Of a DNA stretch of 44,367 bases, positions 32,119 to 40,504 are shown piece after piece. Source of the DNA: Streptomyces sp. CC53 (GTDB lineage: Bacteria; Actinomycetota; Actinomycetes; Streptomycetales; Streptomycetaceae); contig NZ_MKXB01000123.1 in NCBI RefSeq assembly GCF_001865245.1, forward strand, positions 3,120 through 47,486, given 5' to 3'. How positions within the stretch are numbered: the first letter of the stretch is position 1; every line of letters begins with the position of its first letter. The position numbers were made by a program, and so were the translations under genes. Under the pieces are notes generated by a model that saw only the letters and a program-made list of their open reading frames with translations, ran no database searches and had not been told where the DNA came from.

Positions 32119-33428
32119 CAGTTGGTCCTCCAGACGGTGACGCGCCAGCGGGACACCCAGCCCCACAGCAGTCCGGCGAGGAAGCCGGCGGCGGCGAGGG
32201 CGGCGAGGAACCACCAGCCGCGGCCCAGGCCGAAGAAGGCGGTGTCGTCGGCGTCGGCGGGGGCGTCGACCACGGCGATGCTGAGTTCGACGGGCATGCC
32301 GGGGGTCGTCTTGACGTTCGCGGGCGCGGAGAACGAGTTGCTGACGCGCAGGCAGACCGTCTCGGCGGCGGGCTTGCCGTCACCGTCGGCTCCGTCCGCG
32401 TCGGCCCCGTCGTCCTCCGGCTTCGGGTGGCGCAGGCCGGTCGATATGACGTCGGTGCGGCCGTCCCCGGCCGCCTCTCCCCGTACGAGCTCGCGGCCGG
32501 CGAGGGTGGAGGCCCGCAGCATGACGCCGTAGTCGCGGTTCACGGCGCGGTCCGCGGCGACGCTGACCGCGGCGCGCAGTTCCTGGCCGGGCAGCAGCTC
32601 CACGCGGTACCAGCGGTGCTGGCCGAACTCCTCGCGGTCGCTGTACAGGCCGGGGGTGAGGACGGGGGCGCCGTCGCACCGGTCGGTGCCGCGGGTGGCG
32701 ACGGGCTTGACGGTGGGCTTCGCGGCCCGGTCGACCAACTGGCTGACGCGTTCGGACAGTTCGTCGGTGTGCTGGACGGAGGTGTACGTGCCGCCGGTGG
32801 CTTCCGCGATGCAGATGAGCTGGGCGCGGGTCTTGGCGTCGGGGACGAGGCCGAGCGTGTCGATGGTGAGGTGGATGCCCTTCGCCGCGATCTCCCGGGC
32901 GACCTCGCACGGGTCGAGGGGGGCGCAGGTGTCCTCGCCGTCCGTGATGAGGACGATCCTGCGGGTGGCGTCGCCGCCTTCCAGGTCCTCGGCGGCGCCG
33001 AGGAGGGCGGGGCCGATGGGCGTCCAGCCGGTGGGGGTGAGGGTGGCGACGGCGGTCTTCGCCTCGGTGCGGTCGAGCGGACCGACCGGGTAGAGCTGCC
33101 GGGTGTCCTTGCAGCCCCGCTTGCGGTCGTCGCCGGGGTAGTCGGCGCCGAGGGTGCGGATGCCGAGCCTGACGTCCTGCGGGACGGCGTCGAGGACCTC
33201 GTTGAACGCCTGCTTGGCGGCGGCCATCCGGGACTGCCCGTCGATGTCGCGGGTCCGCATGGATCCGCTGACGTCCAGGACCAGTTCGACCTTGGGTGAT
33301 TCCTTCGCGGCGGGCTCCGACGCGCCGTCGTCGGCCCAGGCGGGCGCCGCGGAGAGCCCGCCCGTCAGGCCCGTCAGTGTGACCAGCAGGCCGCACACGG
33401 CGGCCGCCAGTCGCTTTCGTGTGATCAT
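32118..33428 (-). CDS. Secreted/membrane-anchored VWA-domain protein
   Basis: A 436-aa protein. Signal peptide residues 1-32 end near PAWA; the von Willebrand A domain spans about 45-235 with a complete MIDAS (DVSGSM, Thr in PTGWTPIG, ITDGEDTC). After it comes a beta-rich ectodomain and a single membrane helix (about 408-428, WWFLAALAAAGFLAGLLWGWV). ATG at 33426-33428. The VWA domain would bind a metal-dependent protein partner outside the cell; the coupled downstream gene encodes the best candidate partner. Confidence 0.88.
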   Translation of the reverse strand: MITRKRLAAAVCGLLVTLTGLTGGLSAAPAWADDGASEPAAKESPKVELVLDVSGSMRTRDIDGQSRMAAAKQAFNEVLDAVPQDVRLGIRTLGADYPGDDRKRGCKDTRQLYPVGPLDRTEAKTAVATLTPTGWTPIGPALLGAAEDLEGGDATRRIVLITDGEDTCAPLDPCEVAREIAAKGIHLTIDTLGLVPDAKTRAQLICIAEATGGTYTSVQHTDELSERVSQLVDRAAKPTVKPVATRGTDRCDGAPVLTPGLYSDREEFGQHRWYRVELLPGQELRAAVSVAADRAVNRDYGVMLRASTLAGRELVRGEAAGDGRTDVISTGLRHPKPEDDGADADGADGDGKPAAETVCLRVSNSFSAPANVKTTPGMPVELSIAVVDAPADADDTAFFGLGRGWWFLAALAAAGFLAGLLWGWVSRWRVTVWRTN

Positions 33429-33891
33429 CGCCGGATCATATTGACCGGGCTCACGCCTCCCCAACTCGCCTCCGGGGCGGGTGGTACGCCGCACGGCAGT
33501 CGAGCACGCGGTGCATGACGGAGGCGGGCAGAGCCGGGTTCACGCCCGCTTCATGCAGGAACTCCCGCTCGGTCGGCAGCCGTACGTGGACCTGGGCCGG
33601 AAGCCGCGCGTGACGGGCCGTCAACGCGCGCGGCGGCTGCCCGGGTCGTCGAGGGGACGCACGGCGGAGGCGGGCGCCGGCCGGGGTCGGCCGCGGCGCG
33701 CCGCCGCGGCCTCCGCGTCCCGGTCCGGAGGGCGGCGGGGCGCAGGCGGTCCCTCGGCGAGGTGGACGGACACCCGTTGCTGCTCGGTGGGTTCGCGGCG
33801 CACGGACCCGCGCGGTCCCGTCCCGTCGGGGCCCCCGCCGGAGCCTTCCGGTGGGGGCCTCGACGGGCCGCCGGTGCGGGTCGTCGCCGCG
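33429..33891. other. Gene-free gap
   Basis: A 463-bp region between two minus-strand transcription units. Very GC-rich from 33640 on; open frames are Arg/Pro-rich shadows. The less GC-rich stretch at 33430-33450 (ATCATATTGACC) probably holds the VWA gene promoter. Confidence 0.4.
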
Positions 33892-34758
33892 TCAGGTGGC
33901 GCGCCGGGCCGTGTGGACCGTGCGGGCCGTGAGCAGGTGGAGGTCGGGACGGTGGTGCAGGGACTCCGGGTCGTCCGGGTCCGTGAGGCGGTCCAGGGCC
34001 GCGCGGTCGTCCTCGGCGAGCCGGTCGTCCAGGGATTCGTTCCGGCGGGTGAACTCCGCGACGACGTGGTCCCGTACGGCCGGCGGGACGGGCGCCGGGA
34101 TGTCGAGGAGGAACGAGCGCGTGCCGCGCGGGGCGAGTCCGGCGGCGGTGAGCAGCGCCCGCCAGTCCTCGGCGGCCTGCCGGCTGCCGGGGAGCGCGGC
34201 CCGCATCTCCGCGAACCACTCGGCGGCCGCGGCGTCCAGCCGGGCCTCCAGGTCGGGGCGGCCGAAGCCGATGTCCCGGGGCAGGCGGCGGGTCGGGAGG
34301 CCGCCCTCCACGAGCGCCAGCAGGCCCCCCGGCCGCAGCAGCCCCGCCAGGCCGGACAGGGCGGCCGCCTGGTCACCGAGGTGGTGCAGGGACTCCCCCG
34401 CCCAGATCAGGTCGGCCTCGCCCAGCCTGTGCAGGTCGCCCGGCAGGTCGGCGAGCAGGGTCGTCACGCCCCGGGTGCGGGCGCGCTCCAGGAGTTCGGG
34501 GGTCGCGTCGACGGCGACGACCTCGGCGTACGGGAAGGCTTCGGCGAGCAGGGCGGAGACGACGCCGGGGCCGCTGCCGACGTCGAGGACGCGGCGGACC
34601 GCGCCCATCGGGAGCAGTTCGGTGAGCCAGGTGAGGGCCTGCCGGTACATCGGGGTGCGGAGCTGCGCGCCGCCCTCCAGCAGGGGCAGCAGGGCCGTCC
34701 AGTCCATGTGGGCGGTGTGGTCGTGCGCGTGGGGGCGGGTCGCCTCGGTGTGCGTCAT
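33892..34758 (-). CDS. SAM-dependent methyltransferase
   Basis: A 288-aa class I methyltransferase. SAM motif I is VLDVGSGPGVVSALLAEAFP near residue 57, the acidic motif II VVAVDATPEL follows, and the post-motif region DLIWAGESLHHLGDQAAALSGLAGLLRPGGLLALVEGG is typical of the Methyltransf_12/25 group. A His-rich N-terminus (HAHDHTAH) is unusual and may bind metal. Its ATG overlaps the AraC gene stop (ATGA), so it is expressed with the regulator. Substrate unknown. Confidence 0.9.
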   Translation of the reverse strand: MTHTEATRPHAHDHTAHMDWTALLPLLEGGAQLRTPMYRQALTWLTELLPMGAVRRVLDVGSGPGVVSALLAEAFPYAEVVAVDATPELLERARTRGVTTLLADLPGDLHRLGEADLIWAGESLHHLGDQAAALSGLAGLLRPGGLLALVEGGLPTRRLPRDIGFGRPDLEARLDAAAAEWFAEMRAALPGSRQAAEDWRALLTAAGLAPRGTRSFLLDIPAPVPPAVRDHVVAEFTRRNESLDDRLAEDDRAALDRLTDPDDPESLHHRPDLHLLTARTVHTARRAT

Positions 34759-35768
34759 GGGGACAGGGTGCTGACCGGCGAGCGCCGGGGCGAGTCAGCG
34801 TGCCGTTCCGGCACGCGCGGGTTGCGCCGGACGCCGGTCCGGTACTCCTGGGGGCTGACGCCCCGCTCCCGTTTGAAGGCGGCGCTGAACGCGAAGGCGC
34901 CGCCGTAGCCGACGCGCCGGGCGACGGCCTCGACGGTGGTGTCGGTCTCCCGCAGCAGGTCGGCGGCGAGGGTGAGTCGCCAGCCCGTCAGGTACGCCAT
35001 CGGGGGTTCGCCGACCAGTTCGGTGAAGCGGCGTGCGAGCGCGGCGCGTGAGACGCCGGCCTGGGCGGCGAGCGCGGCGACGGTCCAGGGGTGGGCGGGG
35101 TCGTCGTGCAGCAGCCGCAGGGCGGTGCCGACGACCGGGTCGCCCGTGGCCCGGTACCAGGCGGGGGCGGCCGCTTCCGGCCGGGAGAACCAGGCCCGGA
35201 CGGAGGCGATGAGCAGCAGGTCGAGGGTGCGGTCGAGGACGACGCTCTGGCCGGGTTCGTCGCGGCTGATCTCGTCCTCCAGGACGGGCGTGAGGGGGCA
35301 GTTCCAGGAATCCGCGGGCAGGTGCAGCAGCGGTGGCAGGGCGTCGAGGAGCCGCCGGCCGACCTCGCTCTCCATCCGGTACGTGCCGACGAGCAGGGTG
35401 TCGGGGCCGCCCGCGGCGTTGCCCCAGGTCCGCACGCCGAGCCGCATGGTCTCCTCCAGCGGCTCCCCGTGCAGGGTGCGGCACGCCCCGCCGGGGTCCA
35501 CGACGGCCTGCGGCGGGGTGTCGGGGGCGCCCGCGACGGTGTAGGGGTGCGGGCCGCGGACGACCGCCACGTCTCCGGTCCGCAGCCGTACGGGCCCGCC
35601 GGCGCCGGGATGGCCGGGGACGATCCACGCCTCTCCGCCGGTGACGCACATCAGGCACAGGGGGGCGCGGTCCTCGATGCGCACCGACCAGGGCGGCGCC
35701 ATCACCATCCGCAGCAGGAAGGCCCCCCGGGCCCGTGGTCCGTCGAGCAGTCCGGCCAGTGCGTCCAT
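34755..35768 (-). CDS. AraC family transcriptional regulator (cupin-type sensor)
   Basis: A 337-aa regulator. The N-terminal cupin-like domain (residues about 1-180: MVMAPPWSVRIEDRAPLCLMCVTGGEAWI, LRTGDVAVVRGPHPYTVAG) binds an effector, and the C-terminal pair of helix-turn-helices reads PWTVAALAAQAGVSRAALARRFTELVGEPPMAYLTGWRL and TVEAVARRVGYGGAFAFSAAFKRERGVSPQEYR. ATG at 35766-35768. Divergent from the NmrA-like reductase with an 82-bp gap; such AraC members typically activate or repress the divergent NAD(P)-binding gene. Confidence 0.92.
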   Translation of the reverse strand: MDALAGLLDGPRARGAFLLRMVMAPPWSVRIEDRAPLCLMCVTGGEAWIVPGHPGAGGPVRLRTGDVAVVRGPHPYTVAGAPDTPPQAVVDPGGACRTLHGEPLEETMRLGVRTWGNAAGGPDTLLVGTYRMESEVGRRLLDALPPLLHLPADSWNCPLTPVLEDEISRDEPGQSVVLDRTLDLLLIASVRAWFSRPEAAAPAWYRATGDPVVGTALRLLHDDPAHPWTVAALAAQAGVSRAALARRFTELVGEPPMAYLTGWRLTLAADLLRETDTTVEAVARRVGYGGAFAFSAAFKRERGVSPQEYRTGVRRNPRVPERHADSPRRSPVSTLSP

Positions 35769-35850
35769 GCGGGTCAGCGTAGACGCACGCGTAGGCAACC
35801 GAGCCTCTGGCGCATGGATCGTCCAGCCGGGGACGGCGAAGCTCGTACCC

Positions 35851-36747
35851 ATGAACGAGAACACGAGCAGGGACACGGGCAACGGCACGAGCGGCACGGC
35901 GGCGGGCACGGCCGGGGGCGCGGGGGCGCCGCGGACGGTGCTGGTGACGGCGGCGACCGGGAAGACGGGCCGCCGGGTGGCGGATCTGCTGGACGCGCGG
36001 GGCGTGGAGGTGCGCAGGGGCTCCCGGAGCGGTGCGCCGCGCTTCGACTGGGAGGACCCGGCGACCTGGGGTCCGGCGCTGGGGGGCGCCGACGCGGCGT
36101 ACGTGGCGTACTACCCGGACCTGGCGGCGCCGGGCGCGGTGGAGGCGCTGCGGGAGTTCGGACGGGTGGCGGCGCGGGAGGGCGTGCGGCGGCTGGTCCT
36201 GCTGTCCGGGCGCGCGGAGCCGGAGGCGGTGCGGACGGAGCAGGCGCTGCGCGAGGCGCTCGCGCCGGGCGGGGAACTCGCCGTGGTGCGGGCTGCGTTC
36301 TTCACGCAGAACTTCACGGAGGGACTGATGGCGGAGGGGGTGGCGGCCGGGCGGATCGAGTTCCCGGCGGGTGGCACGCCCGAGCCGTTCGTCGACGCCG
36401 GCGATGTGGCGGAGGTGGCGGTGGCGGCGCTGCTGGAGGACGCGCACGCGGGACGGGTGCACGAGGTGACGGGTCCGCGCCTGCTGACGTTCGCGCAGGC
36501 GGCGGCGGAGTTGTCGGCGGCTGCGGGCCGCGAGGTGGCGTACGTGCCGGTGTCGCCGGAGCAGTACGCGGAGGGGATGCGGGCGTACGGGCTGGCGGCG
36601 GAGGAGGCCGACTGGCTGGCGGGCCTGTTCTCGGGGCTGCTGGACGGGCGGAACGCGTCGGTGGCGGACGGGGTGCGGCGGGTGCTGGGGCGTGAGCCGC
36701 GGGACTTCGCGGAGGGGGTGAAGGGCGCGTTCGCCTCCGGGGTGTGA
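35851..36747 (+). CDS. NAD(P)-binding NmrA-like oxidoreductase
   Basis: A 298-aa atypical short-chain dehydrogenase of the NmrA/NAD(P)H-binding group. A Gly/Thr/Ala-rich N-terminal tail precedes the Rossmann motif VLVTAATGKTGRRVADLL (G-x-x-G-x-x-G variant) near residue 30. It lacks the classical Tyr-x3-Lys, so it may be a redox sensor or quinone reductase-like enzyme. FTQNFTEGLMAEGV and EPFVDAGDVAEVAVAALL are typical. Divergent to the AraC regulator. Confidence 0.88.
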   Translation: MNENTSRDTGNGTSGTAAGTAGGAGAPRTVLVTAATGKTGRRVADLLDARGVEVRRGSRSGAPRFDWEDPATWGPALGGADAAYVAYYPDLAAPGAVEALREFGRVAAREGVRRLVLLSGRAEPEAVRTEQALREALAPGGELAVVRAAFFTQNFTEGLMAEGVAAGRIEFPAGGTPEPFVDAGDVAEVAVAALLEDAHAGRVHEVTGPRLLTFAQAAAELSAAAGREVAYVPVSPEQYAEGMRAYGLAAEEADWLAGLFSGLLDGRNASVADGVRRVLGREPRDFAEGVKGAFASGV

Positions 36748-36926
36748 GAGGGGTCGTGAGCCGGTGACCCGTGGTGGCCGGGCGCACGGGGGCCGGGGGC
36801 CCCGGGCGCCCGGCGCGGTTGCCTCCGGGCCTGTCGGGCCCGGAGGGCCGGCGGCGCTCTTGCAGGACCGCGAAACCATGCCGGGGCGGGGTCCGGAGTG
36901 CCGGGGCGGGTACGGGTCGCGGGGTG

Positions 36927-37232
36927 TCAGGCGGCGCCGTGGACGGGGGCGATGGCGTCCACGCGGGACGCGAGCTCGAAGTCGCGTTCGGTGACCGCGC
37001 CGCCGGCGTCATGCGTGTTCACCGCGAGGGCGACCGTGTTGTAGCCGAGGGTGAGGTCGGAGTGGTGGTTCAGCTCGTCCTGGATGCGGGCGACGTGGAC
37101 CACCATCGCGGTGGCCGCGAAGTGGGTGGAGAGGCGGTACGTACGGGTGATGCGGTCGCCGGTGAGCGACCAGCCGGGCAGTTCGCGCAGCCGGTCCTCG
37201 ATCTCCTTCTGCGACAGCGGCTCCGTGGGCAT
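36927..37232 (-). CDS. 4a-hydroxytetrahydrobiopterin dehydratase (PCD)
   Basis: A 101-aa pterin-4a-carbinolamine dehydratase. The catalytic histidine pair is in ELNHHSDLTLGYNTVALAVNTHDAGGAVTERDFELA; the opening LSQKEIEDRLRELPGWSLTGDRITRTYRL is family-typical. It recycles the pterin cofactor of aromatic amino acid hydroxylases, none of which is in the window; a moonlighting role is also known for some members. The ATG at 37230-37232 is followed directly by the conserved region. Confidence 0.93.
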   Translation of the reverse strand: MPTEPLSQKEIEDRLRELPGWSLTGDRITRTYRLSTHFAATAMVVHVARIQDELNHHSDLTLGYNTVALAVNTHDAGGAVTERDFELASRVDAIAPVHGAA

Positions 37233-37340
37233 GGGGCGTGTTCCCTTCCGTGAGGTCCCGACCGACCTTACGGTTCCCGGGCGGGCGCCGCCGGTCAACA
37301 CGGCGGCCCCGCCGACCGCCGCCCGTATACCGTCTGCCGT

Positions 37341-38159
37341 ATGACAACGGTCGTGACGGGCACGGGAGTAGGCGCGCTGCTGCGGCAGTGGCGGGAGCGG
37401 CGGCGGCTCAGCCAGCTGGAGCTGGCGCTGAGGGCCGGCTCGTCGGCCCGGCACATCTCGTTCGTGGAGACGGGGCGGTCCCGGCCCAGCGAGGAGATGG
37501 TGCTGCGCCTGGCCGAGCACCTCGACGTCCCGGTGCGGGAACGCAACGCGCTGCTGCTGGCGGCCGGTTACGCGCCCCGGTACGCCGAGTCGCCGCTGGA
37601 CGCGCCGGAGCTGGAGCCGCTGCGGGAGGGGATGGAGCGGCTGCTCACCGGCTACGAGCCGTACCCGGCGCTCGTGGTCGACGGCGCGTACACGGTGCTG
37701 GGGGCGAACCGCGGCGTCACGCTGCTGCTGGAGGGCCTGCCCGAGCACCTGCTGACGCCGCCGCTGAACGCGATGCGCGTCACCCTGCACCCGGAGGGGC
37801 TGGCTCCGCGGATCCGGAACCTGCGGGAGTGGCGGGGCCACCTGCTGGCGCAGATGGAGCGGCAGCTGGCGCTGGTGCGTTCGGAGCCGCTGCGCGCGGT
37901 GTACGAGGAGGTCGCGGCGTACCCGGTGCCCGCCCCGGAGCCGTTCGGCACCGAGGGGGAGCCGGCGGCACCGCATCCGTACTTCGCGCTGCCGCTGCGG
38001 ATCGAGCACGCCGGGCTGGTCCTGTCGTTCGTGTCGTCGATCTCGACGTTCAACACCCCGCTGGACATCACGGTCGCCGAGCTGGCCATCGAGACGCTGC
38101 TGCCGGCGGACCGGGAGACGGCGGCGTACCTGCGGTCCGCTGCAGGGTCTGAGCGGTGA
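37341..38159 (+). CDS. XRE family regulator with MmyB-like ligand-binding domain
   Basis: A 272-aa regulator. The N-terminal HTH reads LLRQWRERRRLSQLELALRAGSSARHISFVETGRSRPSEEMVLRLAEHLDVPVRERNALLLAAGYAP. The C-terminal PAS-like MmyB domain spans about residues 100-265 (YPALVVDGAYTVLGANRGVTLLLEGL...). MmyB-type domains may bind fatty-acid-like ligands. Its target is unknown; it is convergent with the small membrane protein gene, and divergent to the PCD gene 108 bp away. Confidence 0.91.
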   Translation: MTTVVTGTGVGALLRQWRERRRLSQLELALRAGSSARHISFVETGRSRPSEEMVLRLAEHLDVPVRERNALLLAAGYAPRYAESPLDAPELEPLREGMERLLTGYEPYPALVVDGAYTVLGANRGVTLLLEGLPEHLLTPPLNAMRVTLHPEGLAPRIRNLREWRGHLLAQMERQLALVRSEPLRAVYEEVAAYPVPAPEPFGTEGEPAAPHPYFALPLRIEHAGLVLSFVSSISTFNTPLDITVAELAIETLLPADRETAAYLRSAAGSER

Positions 38160-38185
38160 CGTCACCGCTGCGGCTCCGCGACGGT

Positions 38186-38223
38186 GCGGCTCCCTCTGGC
38201 GCGGCCGCGCTAGAGGGAGCCGC
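38186..38223. terminator. Strong bidirectional hairpin terminator
   Basis: GCGGCTCCCTCT (38186-38197) and AGAGGGAGCCGC (38212-38223) form a perfect 12-bp stem with a 14-nt loop between two convergent genes; its right arm overlaps the stop codon of the minus-strand gene. Confidence 0.8.
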
Positions 38224-38623
38224 CCGCGCGGAGGGCGGACCACTGGAGCGCGGCGAAGGCGGCGACCGTCACGGCCTGCGCCGGGACCCAGAGGGTGCCC
38301 GCGGTGGTGGGCTCCAGCCAGGCCGCGAGAGCGACGACGCTGAGGGCGGCCCAGAGGGCGTTGGCGTCGACGATCAGCCTCACGGCCGTGGCGGAGGGCC
38401 GCGCCGCGACGAGGCCGACCGCCGTGCTGTACAGCACGAGGAGGACGCCGAGGGCCGACAGCAGCGTGGCGTCGACGCCGAGCAGCCTGCTCAGCGGGGC
38501 GGACGCCACCGCGTAGGCGAGCCCGTTCGCCCCCGTGACGGCGGCGTCGAGGGCCAGGAAGCGGCGCAGCATGGTTCGCGGCTCGGTGGTGCGGGCGAGT
38601 CCGGCGAGCAGGGCGTGGGACAT
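38210..38623 (-). CDS. Small four-helix membrane protein
   Basis: A 137-aa integral membrane protein with about four helices (near residues 23-42, 55-73, 83-102, 110-130). The N-terminus is polar (SHALLAGLARTTEPRTMLRRFL). AGGAGG a few nt upstream supports the ATG at 38621-38623. No recognised domain; the size and topology resemble the many uncharacterised integral membrane proteins of streptomycetes. Confidence 0.72.
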   Translation of the reverse strand: MSHALLAGLARTTEPRTMLRRFLALDAAVTGANGLAYAVASAPLSRLLGVDATLLSALGVLLVLYSTAVGLVAARPSATAVRLIVDANALWAALSVVALAAWLEPTTAGTLWVPAQAVTVAAFAALQWSALRAGGSL

Positions 38624-38958
38624 GGCGGATCGGCCTCCTGCGAGGTCGTACGGGTGGGGTGGAGCCGGCCGCCGGGGCGCCCCCGGGTCGTGGGCCGTCC
38701 GGCGGCCGGCAGGGAAACCTTGCCGGTCGGCCGGGGGGCGGGTCGATTACCGCGGAGGTAAGGGGGTCCTCTGCGGGACCTCACTGGAGGACCCTGGTTC
38801 CGGGGCCCCGGGGCGCCACTCGGTACGCCGGCGTCCGCCTGAGTCCCCTCGGTGTCGCGGTGCGTGGCTCCCTGTCGGGCTCCCCGGCCGGTGGGGGCGC
38901 TGCGCAGGGATGTCGGGGCACGAGCAGGGCGGCGGCCGGGCGTTGACGCCGCGGCTCG
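38624..38958. other. Gene-free gap with a stem-loop
   Basis: A 335-bp gap between two minus-strand genes. GGGTCCTC (38764-38771) and GAGGACCC (38787-38794) form a perfect 8-bp stem with a 15-nt loop and could terminate the TetR operon. No reading frame is convincing. Confidence 0.45.
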
Positions 38959-39522
38959 TCAGGGCAGAGGGGTGCGGTGCAGCGTGACGAGGAGACGCCA
39001 GACGCGGTGCGTGATCGCGGCGGGGGTGGCGTCGATGAGCCCGTGCAGCCAGTCGGCGAGGACTCCGGTGAAGGTCGCGGCCACGGCCGTGGCCACCAGA
39101 TCGGGCTCCGGTGCGCCGGCCAGGGTGCGTTCGGTACGACTGCGTGCGCGCAGGTCCTGGTGGAGTACCTGGCCGAGTGGGCCGCCGCCGCCCGGCCTCA
39201 GCAGTTCCCGGTAGAGGCCGGCGTGCGGGGCGAGGCTTTCGAAGAAGGAGAACAGCGCCGGAGGCGGGACGGCGGGATCAGGTGTCCCGCGCCAGGCATG
39301 CAGGGAGTCCACGGCGTCGCGGACCACATCGGCACAGGCATCGACGGCCAGTGCCTCCAGGTCCGTGTAGTGGAGGTAGAACGTGGCACGGCCGACCCCG
39401 GCCCGGCGCACCAGTGAGGTGACGCTGGCCTCCGCCAGCGGACGGCTGGTGCACTCCTCCAGCAACGCCCGGCGCAGCTTGGCCCGTGTCCGTGCGGTAC
39501 GGGGGTCCTGCTGCTGGGACAT
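38959..39522 (-). CDS. TetR family transcriptional regulator
   Basis: A 187-aa regulator with an N-terminal HTH (RTARTRAKLRRALLEECTSRPLAEASVTSLVRRAGVGRATFYLHYTDLEAL) and an alpha-helical C-terminal sensor domain. Its ATG overlaps the stop of the DUF1304 gene by one base (TGATG), so the pair is one operon. It very probably autoregulates through the two tandem palindromes upstream of DUF1304. Confidence 0.92.
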   Translation of the reverse strand: MSQQQDPRTARTRAKLRRALLEECTSRPLAEASVTSLVRRAGVGRATFYLHYTDLEALAVDACADVVRDAVDSLHAWRGTPDPAVPPPALFSFFESLAPHAGLYRELLRPGGGGPLGQVLHQDLRARSRTERTLAGAPEPDLVATAVAATFTGVLADWLHGLIDATPAAITHRVWRLLVTLHRTPLP

Positions 39523-39884
39523 CACCGGGCCAGCAGGACGGCGACGAGCGTCACTGCCCCGGGCAGTGCCTGCGCGGTCAGGATGCGCCGGTTCGCAGTG
39601 AGGCCGCCGTACAGACCGGCGACCACCACGCAGGCGAGGAAGAAGACCTGGACCCGGAAGCCCGTCGGGTCCTCGGCAATCAGTCCCCAGACCAGTCCCG
39701 CGGCCAGGAATCCGTTGTAGAGGCCCTGGTTGGCCGCCAGAGGCGCTGTGGCACGAGCCGTGGCCGCATCGAATCCGGAGAGCTCGCGGCCCGGCCTCTT
39801 CTCCCACAGGAACATCTCCAGAACCAGGATGTACGCGTGCAGGGCGGCCACCAGGCCGACCAGCACCTTCGCAGTCGTCTCCAT
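39522..39884 (-). CDS. DUF1304 family membrane protein
   Basis: A 120-aa four-helix membrane protein of the DUF1304 family: VLVGLVAALHAYILVLEMFLWEKRPGRELSGF, APLAANQGLYNGFLAAGLVWGLI, then two more helices. The ATG at 39882-39884 (METTAKVLV) is preferred because the in-frame region upstream crosses the operators. Function is not established. It is the first gene of an operon with its TetR regulator. Confidence 0.9.
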   Translation of the reverse strand: METTAKVLVGLVAALHAYILVLEMFLWEKRPGRELSGFDAATARATAPLAANQGLYNGFLAAGLVWGLIAEDPTGFRVQVFFLACVVVAGLYGGLTANRRILTAQALPGAVTLVAVLLAR

Positions 39885-39909
39885 TGCTGTTCCCACTCCT
39901 CGGGCTACT

Positions 39910-39944
39910 TGGACAGATGTCCAGAATACATGGACAGTCGTCCA
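39910..39944 (-). promoter_or_regulatory. Tandem TetR-type operators upstream of DUF1304
   Basis: TGGACAGATGTCCA (39910-39923) and TGGACAGTCGTCCA (39931-39944) are palindromic sites 21 bp apart, exactly two helix turns, placing two repressor dimers on the same DNA face. They lie 25-60 bp before the DUF1304 start, where the promoter must be. The adjacent TetR protein is the obvious ligand. Confidence 0.75.
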
Positions 39945-40504
39945 GAATGCTCGCACGCGTACGGGCGGGGCGTGCGTGCAGTCCGCGGGTCGGCCACCTC
40001 AAGGTCGAAGGCGTCGCGTCGGCCGCCGGTTCCTTCCCCGTCTTCATCGGTGACGACGAGGACCACGGCGGCCCGCTTCGCCGGCTGCGGGTGACACGGC
40101 CGGGCATGCGCCCCGGAAGTACCGCCCGCGGCGCTCGGCGGCGCCGACCCGGCACGTGGACAGGGCCTCTCCGCGCCGGGGGCGGCACACCGGCCACGGG
40201 TCGGCGGGTGGGAGGCGCCGGCACCGGGGACTGCGGAGGTGAGGGGCGTGGGCGGAGAGGCGGCGGGGGCGCCCAGGTCGGCCGCCGCCCGGGTGGGAGC
40301 GGGTCGGTGCCGGGCGGTGGGGGGCCGCGCACGCGGTGGTTGCGGTGACCCGTTCGGTGGGGCGCGGGGGCGTGGCGGCGGGGCGTGTGAAGCAGGGCTG
40401 TTGTACCGGTTAAGAAAACCTCGATGGACTCCGGGCGTCGCACTCGGCAGATTGGTCGCGTTCACCACTCCCCCTTCCCCTGTCTCCCGCATGGAGTCGC
40501 CTCG
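39945..40504. other. Gene-free divergent region upstream of tdh
   Basis: A 560-bp region with no convincing gene. From 40100 to 40390 it is very G-rich on the plus strand (many GGGG and GGCGG words). The AT-richer stretch at 40395-40425 (TTGTACCGGTTAAGAAAACC) is the likely tdh promoter/operator: ACCGGT (40404-40409) is a small palindrome there. Confidence 0.45.
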
